In this document: positions 34,601 to 44,610 of the stretch, piece after piece | Layout of the letters: every line of letters begins with the position of its first letter | Position numbering within the stretch: position 1 is the first letter of the stretch | Assembly: GCA_002686265.1 (NCBI GenBank) | Contig: NZBA01000012.1 | Location: 8,965 to 72,964 of the forward strand | Origin: Planctomycetota bacterium | GTDB taxonomy: Bacteria > Planctomycetota > UBA1135 > GCA-002686595 | Direction of reading: 5' to 3' | DNA: 64,000 bases | Notes under the pieces: generated by a model | The model's input: only the letters and a program-made list of their open reading frames with translations | The model's database searches: none | What the model was told of the DNA's origin: nothing | Made by a program: the position numbers and the translations under genes

Positions 34601-35345
34601 CGAGCGGACCGATGCCGAGGGCGAGTTCGCCTTTTCGAGCGTGCAGGCCGGGGAGTACGAGCTGCACGTGCGGGCGCCCTCGAGCCCGCGCGAGGCGGGC
34701 CATCGTCTCGCCTCCGCCGAGCCGCGGACCCTCGAGCTGGCCGAGCGCGAGGTCGTGCGAGGGATCGAGGTCTCCCTGCGGGCCGCCCTGGCCTTGGAAG
34801 GCACCGTGCGTGATCCGGAGGGCGTGCCTGTACCCGGCGCGTTCGTGGCCGCCTCTCGGCAGGACAAGGACGACCTCCAGCCAATGCGCGCGAGCTCGGA
34901 CGAGGCGGGCGAGTTCCGGCTCGAGTCACTCGCGCCCGGCATCTACACGATCACGGCGGCGAGCGGTGGTTTCGCGCCCGCGCGGAAGGAGGGTGTCGCC
35001 GTCTCGGCGCAAGAGGAACCCGAGGCCCTCGAGTTGCGGCTGGGAGCGGGGATCGAGGTGTTCGCCCTGGTACAGGGCCCCGATGGGCGCCCGATCTCCG
35101 GAGCCCGCGGCCGCCTGCAGCGGACCGCCGCCGACGGGCCCGATCCGGCGCAGGCCAGCGGGACCTTCAGGAGCTTCTTCTCGGGCGAGGGAGCGACCGG
35201 CGGTGACGGGCGCCTCTTCCTCGGACATCACGGCCCCGGGGAGTACGAGTTGTCGGTCTGGAGCGGCCTCGCGCGAGCCACGGTCGAGGGCGTCGTTCTC
35301 GAGGAGGGTGCGAAGCAGGTCGAGGTCAGCGTCACCCTGGACTGA
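31686..35345 (+). CDS. Giant carboxypeptidase-regulatory-like repeat protein
   Basis: 1219 residues from the ATG at 31686, just before a single N-terminal hydrophobic segment (about 13-35, A-L-L-P-L-V-A-L-L-A-A-S-L-A-L-L-L-W-W); the extra 13 residues from 31647 add nothing recognisable. About ten CarboxypepD_reg-type beta-sandwich modules follow, each opening V-x-G-x-V-[VL]-[DR]-x-x-G-x-P-[VI]-x-[GD]-A and closing E-x-G-x-[FY]-x-[IVL]-x-x-[LV]-x-P-G-x-Y. A basic low-complexity insert sits near residues 635-660 (R-R-R-Q-R-G-R-E-Q). No enzymatic motif is present. It is probably an inner-membrane-anchored extracytoplasmic scaffold, related to the protein ending at 2289. A parvulin-type gene follows 16 bases downstream. 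Confidence 0.82.
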   Translation: MSLRSPDRSCRGAAIRALLPLVALLAASLALLLWWGNSPERVEMAGVAPENGSGAAVVDGLADPKAARLEGATSVLHGEGIAARSGVGVGVRLAGPGRLRGHVIVRANGDGVPGARVELLPMPPIGADFFSRVLPLTGLDAGFMVRTEPVAVAESGELGAFSFEGVMEGTWYINVESPYHVPETPGRAMVLASGSGGPVEVFVRAAGVVLGVVRRRDGSPVGGAKVVLEPGLGRLVDSARDGSMRMFETFADGEGRFRLPGVAPGRGYEISASAPGIALSHALGIEVRPGRDTQVVVTAREGGSLTGRVLAPAAEDEGGAAVPIAGAHIGVVPRGLRDLRLAGDLLRATHRVTDEEGRFATDHVPPGEVDVLCYAPGYLIGRSEGVLVSDGGTGEVADIELATGPIVTGRVVDSSGGPIADVNVHWDLVDWDERDEGGLELSFAPFLSQAVEGFVFPKTAVDGSFSAGPFAGDAPHRIDLYKPTYRDKRHRWKPEEEGDEIEVVLLQGGGVEGVVMDRERAEPVTRFTITTSDRIELTADAPGRLNPFTGGQLVEDAGGRFRVEAVQPGDVRLTFQAEGYLPATVEDIAVAEGETARGVIVMMSAGGVVRGRVVDSLGVGVPGAHVTVLTKGDGRFSGGGRRRQRGREQGERRLPDLARDMPPAFFGFAAGLGLLGDETVRSDGEGAFELTGVPPGELTVVAFHPDYLAGRVGELVLEEQGVLEGVVVGLLDGGGIFGTVEDRHGRPLPDSIIFAMSPAQFAGGTTRSVGTGLYQGLADELGEYRIEHMAPGGYFVVATRGDSALNPISFLTSFDLEMVTVPPEEDVRFDIVDESAGGTRVFGVVTDRGEEVERGGITALCFESDNMLGVDVKMARVEAGGKYEFSGLAPGEYQFRISGSGREVRVSVDVPDLAEYRCDLFFPEGGVEGRVAEEVTGEPVAGCEVVLRPTEQVEAGGLIGSMLQRAGGAVYRERTDAEGEFAFSSVQAGEYELHVRAPSSPREAGHRLASAEPRTLELAEREVVRGIEVSLRAALALEGTVRDPEGVPVPGAFVAASRQDKDDLQPMRASSDEAGEFRLESLAPGIYTITAASGGFAPARKEGVAVSAQEEPEALELRLGAGIEVFALVQGPDGRPISGARGRLQRTAADGPDPAQASGTFRSFFSGEGATGGDGRLFLGHHGPGEYELSVWSGLARATVEGVVLEEGAKQVEVSVTLD

Positions 35346-35361
35346 ATGCGGAGGATGACGA

Positions 35362-36393
35362 GTGATCGGCCTCCAACTCCTGCTCCAGACCTCCGCACTC
35401 ATCCAGCCGCTGTACCTCGCGCCCGAACCACCGCGCCTGCGCTCGGCGCGGCACATTCTGATCCTGGAGAAACCCTCGGGTGAGCCCGGCGACCGCGGCC
35501 GCTCGAGCGAGGAGGCCCTGGCCCTTTCCCAGCGTCTGCTCGCGCGCCTGAGGGCGGGCGAGCCCTTCGACGCCGTGGCCAGGGAACACTCCCAAGGCCC
35601 GTGTGCGCATCTGGGTGGGGAGCTCGGCTCCTTCGCCCCGGGCATGCTCCCCGCCGAACTCGACAGGTTCCTGTTCGAGGCGGAGATCGGCGGACTGAGC
35701 GGGCCGCTCATCACCCGCGGCACGGTGCACCTCCTCCAGCGCGTCGAGACCCACGCCGCCGTCCTGCAGATTGTGTGCGCCGGTTCCGACGACGCCTCCC
35801 TCGCGCGTGCGCGCGCGACCCTCACCGACCTGCGGGCGGGCGCCGACTTCGCCGGCCTCGCGGCCGAACGTTCGGAGGACGAGGCCTCGCGGGGGCGCCG
35901 AGGCCAGCTCGCCATCTTCGAGCGCGACCGGCTCGAGGAGCCCCTGAAGAGCGCCGCCTTCGGGGCGCGGATCGGTCAGGTCGTAGGCCCGATCAAGACG
36001 GCCGTGGGGTACCACTTGATCAAGCGCGTGCCCCGTGCGGAGTTGGACGAGAGGCTCGCCGAGAGCCGCTTCGTGCGCCTGCGCGCCGTGTTGGTCTCCC
36101 ACGTCGGTGCGGTGGGCGCGGCCGAGGACCTGACGAGGACCCCCGGGGAGGCCCTGGCCCTGGCGACGGCGCTACGCCGCCGCGTGAGCGCGGGTGAGGC
36201 CCTCGCGAGGGTGGCGGCCCGCTTCAACGAAGACCCCGGCGGCAAGGAACGGGGGGGCGATCTCGGCTGGGTCCACCGCGGCAACCCCGCGCTACCGGGT
36301 TTCCTGGAGGAGATGTTCGCCGTCGAGATCGGGTTCGTGAGCGATCCGCTGTGGACCTCGCGGGGCTATGTGGTCGTTCGCCGCGAGGGTTGA
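35362..36393 (+). CDS. Triple-parvulin (PpiC-type) peptidyl-prolyl isomerase-like protein
   Basis: 343 residues, GTG start with a good GGAGG site. Three PpiC/rotamase modules can be traced. The first (about 28-106) has A-R-H-I-L-I and H-L-G-G-E-L-G-S-F-A-P-G-M. The second (about 109-196) has G-Q-L-A-I-F and V-G-Y-H-L-I-K, with a weakened opening strand. The third (about 206-342) has L-R-A-V-L-V-S-H and R-G-G-D-L-G-W-V-H-R-G. The start of each differs from the canonical A-S-H-I-L, so not all need be active. The short hydrophobic N-terminus is a weak export signal. It lies just downstream of the giant beta-repeat protein, so a chaperone role for it is plausible. Confidence 0.75.
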   Translation: MIGLQLLLQTSALIQPLYLAPEPPRLRSARHILILEKPSGEPGDRGRSSEEALALSQRLLARLRAGEPFDAVAREHSQGPCAHLGGELGSFAPGMLPAELDRFLFEAEIGGLSGPLITRGTVHLLQRVETHAAVLQIVCAGSDDASLARARATLTDLRAGADFAGLAAERSEDEASRGRRGQLAIFERDRLEEPLKSAAFGARIGQVVGPIKTAVGYHLIKRVPRAELDERLAESRFVRLRAVLVSHVGAVGAAEDLTRTPGEALALATALRRRVSAGEALARVAARFNEDPGGKERGGDLGWVHRGNPALPGFLEEMFAVEIGFVSDPLWTSRGYVVVRREG

Positions 36394-36439
36394 CTCTGTC
36401 TCGCGGCCCGACGCAGATCCTCGTGAGGGAAGCCGGCCC

Positions 36440-37657
36440 CTAGGGCAGGGGCGCATCCGCGATGCGCGTCAGTCGCTCCTCCGCGCCGACCGTGCTCTTG
36501 GCCTGGACGTACAGCGTGTCGCCGGAGGGTAGCGCCGGCAGGGTGATGGTGGTCTCGAACAGGCCCGTGCCTCCCACGTCGCGCTTGAGGAACGTGTCGC
36601 CGCGGCCGAGGTCGATCCCGAATCCGCCCGCGGGTCCGTGGCCGGGGTTCAGTCCCGTCGACCAGGCCATTACGGCGCGCTCACCGGGCATGCCGAACAG
36701 GCCCGCGGTGAGCAGGGGCGGGGAATCGCCGGTGGCCTCGATCCACAGAGCCGGGCGGGAGTACTCGCCCTCCACGGTCATCGGTTCGTCATCACTGCCA
36801 GAGCCGAACAGCTGGAGGTAGACGTCCTCCTCGCCCAGCCGCTCGGCGCGCAAGAATCCGCTCAGGTAGCGGCGGTGCAGGCGGTGCTGCTGGAAGTGGG
36901 GCAGAGGATCGATCTCGAAGGGGAAGTCGAGGCCGCCGTTGTGCCCGCCGCCGACGATCTCGGGGTAGACGCGCCGCTCGGCCGAGATGGCTTCGTCGTA
37001 GAAGACTCTCGAGTTGTGGTGCGGCGGGGCGACGTTGTCGTGGCTCCCGCCCAAGGACATCAGCGTGCCCTCGAAGCCGGCAATGGTGGGCAGGTCGAAG
37101 TGCTTGCCCTCCATGAGCGCAATCACGTCGATGCGGTCCTCGTACTCGAGCATGTGGAAGATCGCCGCGCCCCCGAACGAGTGCCCCCAGGCGGCCCAGG
37201 CACCGCCGGCCGGCATGCCGTAGAGGAAGCACCCGTCGTCCGCGCCCTGTTCCTCCGCCCAGTACAGCAGGGCGTGAGCGTCGTGGGCGGCGTTGGGGAT
37301 GTTCATGATCATCCCGATCTCAGTCCCGACGCCGAGCACCAGGAATCCGTAGCTCGCGACGTGGTCGAGGAGCTTGCGGTAGAAGGCGGGAGGTGCGAAC
37401 CAGCCGTGGATGAAGACCACCACCGGATAGGGGCCGTTTGCCGTGTCGGGCTGGGCGCCGAAGCCATCGTCCAGCGCCGGGTAGTGGATGCGCGCCGAGA
37501 CGTTGTTGTTGGCGGCGAGCGGGTGGCTGAAGTCGACGCTCTCGATGCCGACCGGATGGGGGCCGGGATCCTCGGGGAGCTGGCTCCACCCCGGCGCCGC
37601 GAGCGCACAGATGAGGGCGAACGTGCGTGTGGTTGATAGGCCTGTAAAGCGTCGCAT
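36440..37657 (-). CDS. Secreted alpha/beta-hydrolase (chlorophyllase/PET-hydrolase-like)
   Basis: 405 residues from the ATG at 37657, chosen because a signal peptide follows directly (about 9-25, ending G-W-S-Q); the longer frame from 37744 would overlap the divergent sulfatase start. The fold motifs are V-V-V-F-I-H-G-W (oxyanion region, 79-86), the nucleophile elbow W-G-H-S160-F-G-G and a likely catalytic His in G-G-G-H-N-G-G near 245. This matches the chlorophyllase / dienelactone-hydrolase-like group of secreted lipases. The last 110 residues form a beta-rich domain of unknown role. Confidence 0.76.
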   Translation of the reverse strand: MRRFTGLSTTRTFALICALAAPGWSQLPEDPGPHPVGIESVDFSHPLAANNNVSARIHYPALDDGFGAQPDTANGPYPVVVFIHGWFAPPAFYRKLLDHVASYGFLVLGVGTEIGMIMNIPNAAHDAHALLYWAEEQGADDGCFLYGMPAGGAWAAWGHSFGGAAIFHMLEYEDRIDVIALMEGKHFDLPTIAGFEGTLMSLGGSHDNVAPPHHNSRVFYDEAISAERRVYPEIVGGGHNGGLDFPFEIDPLPHFQQHRLHRRYLSGFLRAERLGEEDVYLQLFGSGSDDEPMTVEGEYSRPALWIEATGDSPPLLTAGLFGMPGERAVMAWSTGLNPGHGPAGGFGIDLGRGDTFLKRDVGGTGLFETTITLPALPSGDTLYVQAKSTVGAEERLTRIADAPLP

Positions 37658-37722
37658 GGGGAGGCGTCGAGGGCGGAGGGTACCCGAGCCGCACGACCGA
37701 GGATAGGCTCCAGCACGGATCC

Positions 37723-39153
37723 GTGCGCGTTCCTCTCTCGACAAGACACCGTCACGCGAAGCTCCTCGCCTTGGTCGTTCTCGGCGGCTGCTCTGCGTCG
37801 GACACCGAGCCGATCGGCCCTCAGGCGGCGCCGATGCTCGGCGAGCCGCCGAACGTGATCTGGATCATGGCGGACGACTTGGGATGGATGGACCTCGCCT
37901 GCCAGGGCAATACGCGCATCGAGACACCCAACCTCGATCGGCTGGCCGCCGAGGGGATGCGCTTCACCGATGCCTACTCCGCCGCGCCGGTCTGCTCACC
38001 GACGCGTGCGGCGATGATGACGGGGCAGTCGCCGGCGCGCTTGGGGCTCACGAACCACCTGCCGGAGAACGCCTCCTACGCTCCGCCGACCTCGCCGATC
38101 GCCGCGGCGACGATGCTCGACCATCTCCCCCTCGAGCAGGTCACGATCGCTGAACGCCTGCGGGAGGCGGGTTACGCCACGGCCTTCATGGGCAAGTGGC
38201 ACCTGCAACGTCAACTCGCCTCCGGCGGCCGCGGGGACAGGAGGTTCGTCCCCGAGCGCCAGGGCTTCGAGCTCAATCTGGGCGGCTGTGCTTTCGGCGG
38301 GCCGCCGACCTTCTTCGATCCCTACGGTATCCACAACCTGCCGTCGCGTCGCCCCGGCGAGTACCTGCCCTACCGTCTCGCCGACGAGGCGATCTCCTAC
38401 GTCCGCGAGCACCGCGACCGACCCTTCTTCCTCTGCCTGTGGAACTACGCCGTGCACTGGCCCACCCAGGCGCCGGGTGAACTGATCGCCAAGTACACCG
38501 AACGCGAGGGGCCTGGGCTGCTGGATCCGGTCTACGCTGCGATGGTCGAGGCGCTCGACCGTGCCGTCGGTCGCCTGCTCGCCGAGCTCGACGCCTCGGG
38601 CCTCGCCGAGCGTACGCTGGTGGTGTTCACCTCCGATAACGGCGGCTGGCTTGAGGTCGCGGACAACCGCCCGCTGCGGGGCGGGAAGGGGTTCCTCTTC
38701 GAGGGCGGCATCCGCGTTCCCTTGATCGTGCGCTGGCCGGGCGTCGTCGAGGCGGGGAGCGTTTGCTCGACGCCGGTCGTCAGCATGGACCATTTCCCGA
38801 CCCTCTTGGAGGTTGTCGGCTTGGCGCCCGACTCCGCCGTTGCCTTGGACGGCGAGAGCCTGATTCCTCTCCTGCGCAACACGGGCGAGCTCGGGCGGGA
38901 CGCGCTCTTCTTCCACTACCCCAACTTCGCCTGGCACGGCGAAAACCGCCTGGGCGGCGCCGTACGCGAGGGACGCTTCAAGCTCATCGAGCGCTACGCC
39001 GACGGTTCGCTCGAGCTGTACGACCTCGAGAATGATCCGGGCGAGACCACCGACCTGGGCGCGGAGCGACCCGAGCTGGCCGCGCGCCTGCAGGGCGAAC
39101 TCGGCCGCTGGCTGGCTCGGACGGATGCGCGCATGCCGCGTCGGCGCGAGTAG
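37723..39153 (+). CDS. Arylsulfatase (type I, Cys-type) lipoprotein
   Basis: 476 residues from GTG at 37723. The N-terminus is a lipoprotein signal (L-V-V-L-G-G-C, Cys23). The sulfatase core is complete: metal-binding M-A-D51-D52-L-G-W, the formylglycine motif C91-S-P-T-R95 with A-A-M-M-T-G following, M-G-K-W-H near 158-162 and F-T-S-D-N-G-G near 303. Cys91 must be oxidised to formylglycine by FGE or anSME, neither of which is in the window. It should remove sulfate esters from sulfated polysaccharides at the cell surface or in the periplasm. It meets the carbamoyltransferase gene head-on with a 7-base gap. Confidence 0.9.
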   Translation: MRVPLSTRHRHAKLLALVVLGGCSASDTEPIGPQAAPMLGEPPNVIWIMADDLGWMDLACQGNTRIETPNLDRLAAEGMRFTDAYSAAPVCSPTRAAMMTGQSPARLGLTNHLPENASYAPPTSPIAAATMLDHLPLEQVTIAERLREAGYATAFMGKWHLQRQLASGGRGDRRFVPERQGFELNLGGCAFGGPPTFFDPYGIHNLPSRRPGEYLPYRLADEAISYVREHRDRPFFLCLWNYAVHWPTQAPGELIAKYTEREGPGLLDPVYAAMVEALDRAVGRLLAELDASGLAERTLVVFTSDNGGWLEVADNRPLRGGKGFLFEGGIRVPLIVRWPGVVEAGSVCSTPVVSMDHFPTLLEVVGLAPDSAVALDGESLIPLLRNTGELGRDALFFHYPNFAWHGENRLGGAVREGRFKLIERYADGSLELYDLENDPGETTDLGAERPELAARLQGELGRWLARTDARMPRRRE

Positions 39154-39160
39154 CCGCGTC

Positions 39161-40999
39161 TCAGGTCTCGGTGCCGTCCGGGCGCGAGACGTAGAAGCCG
39201 CCGATCGCCAGGCCGTCGAGGCGGCCGTCGAGGAAGGCGCGCACTGCGTCCCGCGGTGTGCAGACGATCGGTTCCTCGTGCATGTTGAAGCTCGTGTTGA
39301 TCAGGCACGGGATGCCCGAGAGCTTCTCGTACTCGGCCACGATGGCGTGGTACTCGGGGTTGACCTCCGAGCGGACCAGCTGCGGCCGGGCCGTCCCGTC
39401 CACGTGTACCGCCGCCGGGCAGTTCTCCTTCATCCAGTCGGTGCAGTCAAAGGTGATCGTCATGAACTCCGCGGTGTGTTCGGCGCCCGCGAGCCCGTGG
39501 TAGCAGCGCTCGCGCGCCTCCCAGAGGGTGACAGGGGCGAACGGCATGAACTCGGTCCGGCCGAGCCGCGAGTTCAGCCACTGGTTCACCTCCGGCTCAC
39601 TGCCGTGGTAGAGGATCGAGCGGTTTCCCAAGGCGCGTGGGCCGTATTCCATGCGACCGGCGAAGCGCGCCACGACGTCACCGGCGTGGATCCTGCGCGC
39701 GACTTCGGCCGCCATGTGCGCCGGGCGCGTGAACTCGAGGCCCTCGGCCTTCAGGCAGCGCTCGATCTCATCGTCGGTGAACTCCGGCCCGAAGTAGGGC
39801 ATCGCGATGGTCGGCCCGACGCCGCCGGGCCAGCTGCGGTGCAGGGCGACGCCGGTCCCGCAGCCGCCGTCTCCCATGTTCGGGTAGATGAAAATGCCCT
39901 CCACGCCGTCGATCTCGTGAATGCGCTGGTTCATCTTCACGTTCGCCGTCACGCCTCCGGAGAGCACGACGTTCTTGCAGCCACTCTCGCCTATCCAGTG
40001 CTCGACGAGCTCCGTGGCGATCACCTCCAGCACCCGCTGCCAGGCGGCGGCCACATCCACCATCGGGTAGCGCACGGCGAGGTGGCGGGCGAAGAACGAG
40101 TTCATGATCTCACGGATGCGGAAGTCGCCACGTGAGCGGTCGAAGCGATCGAGCAGGAGTTCCTCGAGGACGGTGGCGTCGCCATAGGCCGCCAGGCCGA
40201 CGATCTTCCCCGCGTGGCGGTCGGGGCTGAAGCCGAGCGCTCCGGTTACGTTCTCGTAGAAGGTGCCGAGTGAGTGGGGGAAGGCGAGGCGCTGTCGGCG
40301 CGTGATCACGCCTCCCTCGCCGACGCTGACGGAGCCGGCGAGGCCGCTGCCGTATCCGTCGAGGGTCACGATGAGGGCGCGGTCGAAGCCGCTCATCAGG
40401 TAAGCGTTGGCGGCGTGCGAGAGGTGGTGCTCGCTGTGGTGCAGCTTCCCAGCGAGGCCCAGGGCGCGTAGACCGGCATGGAGCTCGTCGTTCCAGTGCT
40501 CGTGTGCGGCGACGGCGCGCGCTCCCCAGGCGCGGGATTCGCGCAGGGCCACGCGCCGCGAGAGCGCCGATGCGCCGAGCCACTCGTAGGCTAGGCGCTT
40601 GTGGAGGGGTTTCCCCATGCGCTGGTTCGGTGAAGCGAGTCCGTGGACCGGCGCCGTCCGCGCTTGGCGGCTCACACGGGCGCGCGCGTCGGCGGCGCGT
40701 AGGGCCGGACGCAGGGGCGGCGCGCCGCCGGAGAGCAGGAAGGACCGCTCCTCGCCGAGGCCGGCGCGGATCAGCTTGGCCTCGACCTGCCACTCGAGGA
40801 AGGGGTACTCGACCGAGTCGATCTGCTCGGGCTCCGTACCCGTCGCCTCGAGGGCGGCGGCGATAGCCAGGGCGGGGAAGCCGGCGTGCTGCTTCTGGCG
40901 GCTGTAGCGCTCTTCACCCGCGGCGAACAGGATGCGACCGTCTTCGACCAGTGACGCCGTCGCGTCCTTGTCGAGGGGGGAGATGCCGAGGATCTTCAA
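39161..40999 (-). CDS. Carbamoyltransferase, NodU/CmcH family
   Basis: 612 residues, full length for the family. The N-terminal ASKHA-like half has M-K-I-L-G-I, E-E-R-Y-S-R, H-H-S-E-H191-H192-L-S-H195-A-A-N-A-Y (metal-binding His cluster) and L-D-G-Y-G. The C-terminal half carries L-S-G-G-V-T-A-N, P-N-M-G-D-G-G-C, R-M-E-Y-G-P-R-A-L-G-N-R-S-I-L and N-T-S-F-N-M-H-E-E-P-I. The enzyme moves a carbamoyl group from carbamoyl phosphate through carbamoyl-AMP to a hydroxyl, typically on a sugar. It overlaps the upstream deacetylase gene by ATGA, so both probably modify the same surface glycan. Confidence 0.9.
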   Translation of the reverse strand: MKILGISPLDKDATASLVEDGRILFAAGEERYSRQKQHAGFPALAIAAALEATGTEPEQIDSVEYPFLEWQVEAKLIRAGLGEERSFLLSGGAPPLRPALRAADARARVSRQARTAPVHGLASPNQRMGKPLHKRLAYEWLGASALSRRVALRESRAWGARAVAAHEHWNDELHAGLRALGLAGKLHHSEHHLSHAANAYLMSGFDRALIVTLDGYGSGLAGSVSVGEGGVITRRQRLAFPHSLGTFYENVTGALGFSPDRHAGKIVGLAAYGDATVLEELLLDRFDRSRGDFRIREIMNSFFARHLAVRYPMVDVAAAWQRVLEVIATELVEHWIGESGCKNVVLSGGVTANVKMNQRIHEIDGVEGIFIYPNMGDGGCGTGVALHRSWPGGVGPTIAMPYFGPEFTDDEIERCLKAEGLEFTRPAHMAAEVARRIHAGDVVARFAGRMEYGPRALGNRSILYHGSEPEVNQWLNSRLGRTEFMPFAPVTLWEARERCYHGLAGAEHTAEFMTITFDCTDWMKENCPAAVHVDGTARPQLVRSEVNPEYHAIVAEYEKLSGIPCLINTSFNMHEEPIVCTPRDAVRAFLDGRLDGLAIGGFYVSRPDGTET

Positions 41000-42051
41000 G
41001 CCTTCGTGGGGGGCTGGGAGGGTTCCGTGCGATGGGTGTCGAGGCGTTCGCGGAGCTCACCGGGGGTCGTCGCTTCGCCCCCGAGCCGCTCCAGGAACCA
41101 CTCAAAATACTGTCGGCAGGAGCGGATGAAACGCTCCAACTGAGCTTGTGAGCGGACGTAGGGCGTGCAGCCGGGGCGCAAGGACGGGCTGTGGAGGCTG
41201 AAGCTGAAGACCCGTACGCCGCGGGCGAGCAGAGCAGCGGTCAGGCGGAGGTGGTGGGCCGGCTCGTAGCCCTCGGGCGAGAGCATCAAGCGCTCGACGG
41301 CGCCCGAGCGGGAGAGCAGGGCGCCCGAGCGGATCCAACTGAGCGGGGGGCGCCCGGCGGCGCTGTGGAGGGCGGGGCCGGCCTTCGACAGCCAGCCGAC
41401 GAAGGCGCCGGTCGTCGGGATGCCCAGCAGGTGTCGGCCACCGCCGAACCAGTAGGGGGCCGCAGACCAGCGCGACCAGTCGGGGCCGCCGTCGGCGGTG
41501 AGGTCGAAGGCCGGGCAGGCGCTGAGATCGATCTCGTAGCCGAGGCGCTCGAGGAGCGTGGTCGTGTGGGGGCCGAAGCCGTAGCGCCCGGCCTTGTAGA
41601 TCGTCGGCCGCCGGCCGAAGTGCTCCTCGATCGTCTCGGTCAGCGCCTCGAGTTTCCTCGCTTCGAGCTCTCGCGGTAGATTCCCGGGGTAGGACGAGAC
41701 ACTGGTCACTCCTTCTTCGAAGGGCGGCGAGACCCAGGGGTGTAGGTGGGCGCCGATGACCGCCCGTCCATCGGCGGCGTACTCGCGCAAGAGGCGCTGC
41801 CCCCGCTCCTGGGAGGCGACGGGGTGATCGATGACGTAGGTCGGGCGGATCCCGAACTCGTCGCACAGTTCCTGGAAGGCGCCGATGTCCTCCATCGCCT
41901 CGACCGACCGCGCGTCTCGGTCGAAGGGGGCGTTCCAGTCGAACTCCTCCTCGGTGTCGAGGACGACGAGGAGCTGCGGCGCGAGGTCCCCAGGCGCGCG
42001 CGCCTCTTCGCGCTCGGCCATCAAGACCGTCGGTCGGGAGGACGCCTGCAT
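40996..42051 (-). CDS. Polysaccharide deacetylase-like protein (WalW-like)
   Basis: 351 residues from the ATG at 42051. The opening L-V-V-L-D-T-E-E-E-F-D-W holds the acidic residues that replace the usual T-F-D-D motif. P-T-Y-V-I-D-H-P-V-A, then G-A-H-L-H-P-W-V (metal-binding H-x-H), Y-K-A-G-R-Y-G-F-G and S-F-S-L-H-S-P-S follow, matching the NodB-homology fold of WalW-type proteins linked to LPS synthesis in other bacteria. TACACT lies 7 bases before the ATG, so this is a candidate leaderless gene opening an operon with the carbamoyltransferase. The deacetylated glycan is unknown. Confidence 0.8.
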   Translation of the reverse strand: MQASSRPTVLMAEREEARAPGDLAPQLLVVLDTEEEFDWNAPFDRDARSVEAMEDIGAFQELCDEFGIRPTYVIDHPVASQERGQRLLREYAADGRAVIGAHLHPWVSPPFEEGVTSVSSYPGNLPRELEARKLEALTETIEEHFGRRPTIYKAGRYGFGPHTTTLLERLGYEIDLSACPAFDLTADGGPDWSRWSAAPYWFGGGRHLLGIPTTGAFVGWLSKAGPALHSAAGRPPLSWIRSGALLSRSGAVERLMLSPEGYEPAHHLRLTAALLARGVRVFSFSLHSPSLRPGCTPYVRSQAQLERFIRSCRQYFEWFLERLGGEATTPGELRERLDTHRTEPSQPPTKA

Positions 42052-42058
42052 GGGCGGG

Positions 42059-42064
42059 AGTGTA
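42059..42064 (-). promoter_or_regulatory. -10-like hexamer for the deacetylase/carbamoyltransferase operon
   Basis: TACACT on the minus strand, 7 bases before the ATG at 42051, with only C and G between. No Shine-Dalgarno site fits. Confidence 0.45.
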
Positions 42065-42107
42065 CGGCGGGAGCGGGCGCTACGCTCGCGCCAGCGAGCC
42101 CTCGGCC

Positions 42108-42613
42108 TCAGTCTCCGCCTTCTCCACCGTCCTCCTCGCGCTCCCGTAGCTCTTCGGCGGTGGGTGGGCGCACATCGCCGACTTGCACCTTGTAGGTTAC
42201 GCGCTGGCCGGCGAGGGGGTGGTTGCCGTCGAGCACGATCGCCTCGTCGTCCAACTGGACCACGCGCATGTGCACCTCGTAGTCCTCGCCCTCGTCGGAC
42301 TCCTCGTCCTCCACGGTGACCTGGATCCACTCGCCGACCTCCACCGCGTCGCCGTCGGGGAACTCGGCGCGCGGGACGTTGATCAGCGCCTCGGCGTCGT
42401 AGGGGCCGAAGGCCTCCTCGGGGGCGAGGGTCAGCTCCAGCGCGGCGCCCAGCTCGCGGCCCTCCAGCTCCTGTTCCAGGGCCGAGGGGATCTCCTTCAG
42501 CCCGTGCAGGTACTGCAAGGGGCCCACTTCCTCGTGCGCGCTCGATTCGACCAGTTCTCCGGCGGCGTCCAACAACTCGTAGTTCAGCTCGACCAGCAGG
42601 CCAGACTCGATCT

Positions 42614-42617
<4 letters not shown>
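42108..42617 (-). CDS. slyD: FKBP-type peptidyl-prolyl isomerase, SlyD-like
   Basis: 169 residues. It has the SlyD layout: an N-terminal FKBP half (L-L-V-E-L-N-Y-E-L, then L-x-G-L-K-E-I-P-S-A-L-E), the inserted IF chaperone domain (about 70-125, P-E-E-A-F-G-P-Y and P-R-A-E-F) and the return to the FKBP fold at D-G-N-H-P-L-A-G. The canonical His-rich metal-binding tail is replaced by an acidic tail (E-E-D-G-G-E-G-G-D). It should catalyse prolyl isomerisation and assist folding in the cytoplasm. The start overlaps the speA stop (ATGA). Confidence 0.88.
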
Positions 42618-44572
<1,955 letters not shown>

Positions 44573-44602
44573 CCGGCGCCGGGCGCGGCGGCGGGCGCGC
44601 AA

Positions 44603-44608
44603 GTATAG
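44603..44608 (-). promoter_or_regulatory. -10-like hexamer before speA
   Basis: TATACT on the minus strand between the dus stop and speA, 30 bases before the ATG at 44572. The same GCCTATAC octamer occurs at 5021-5014. Confidence 0.4.
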
Positions 44609-44610
44609 GC

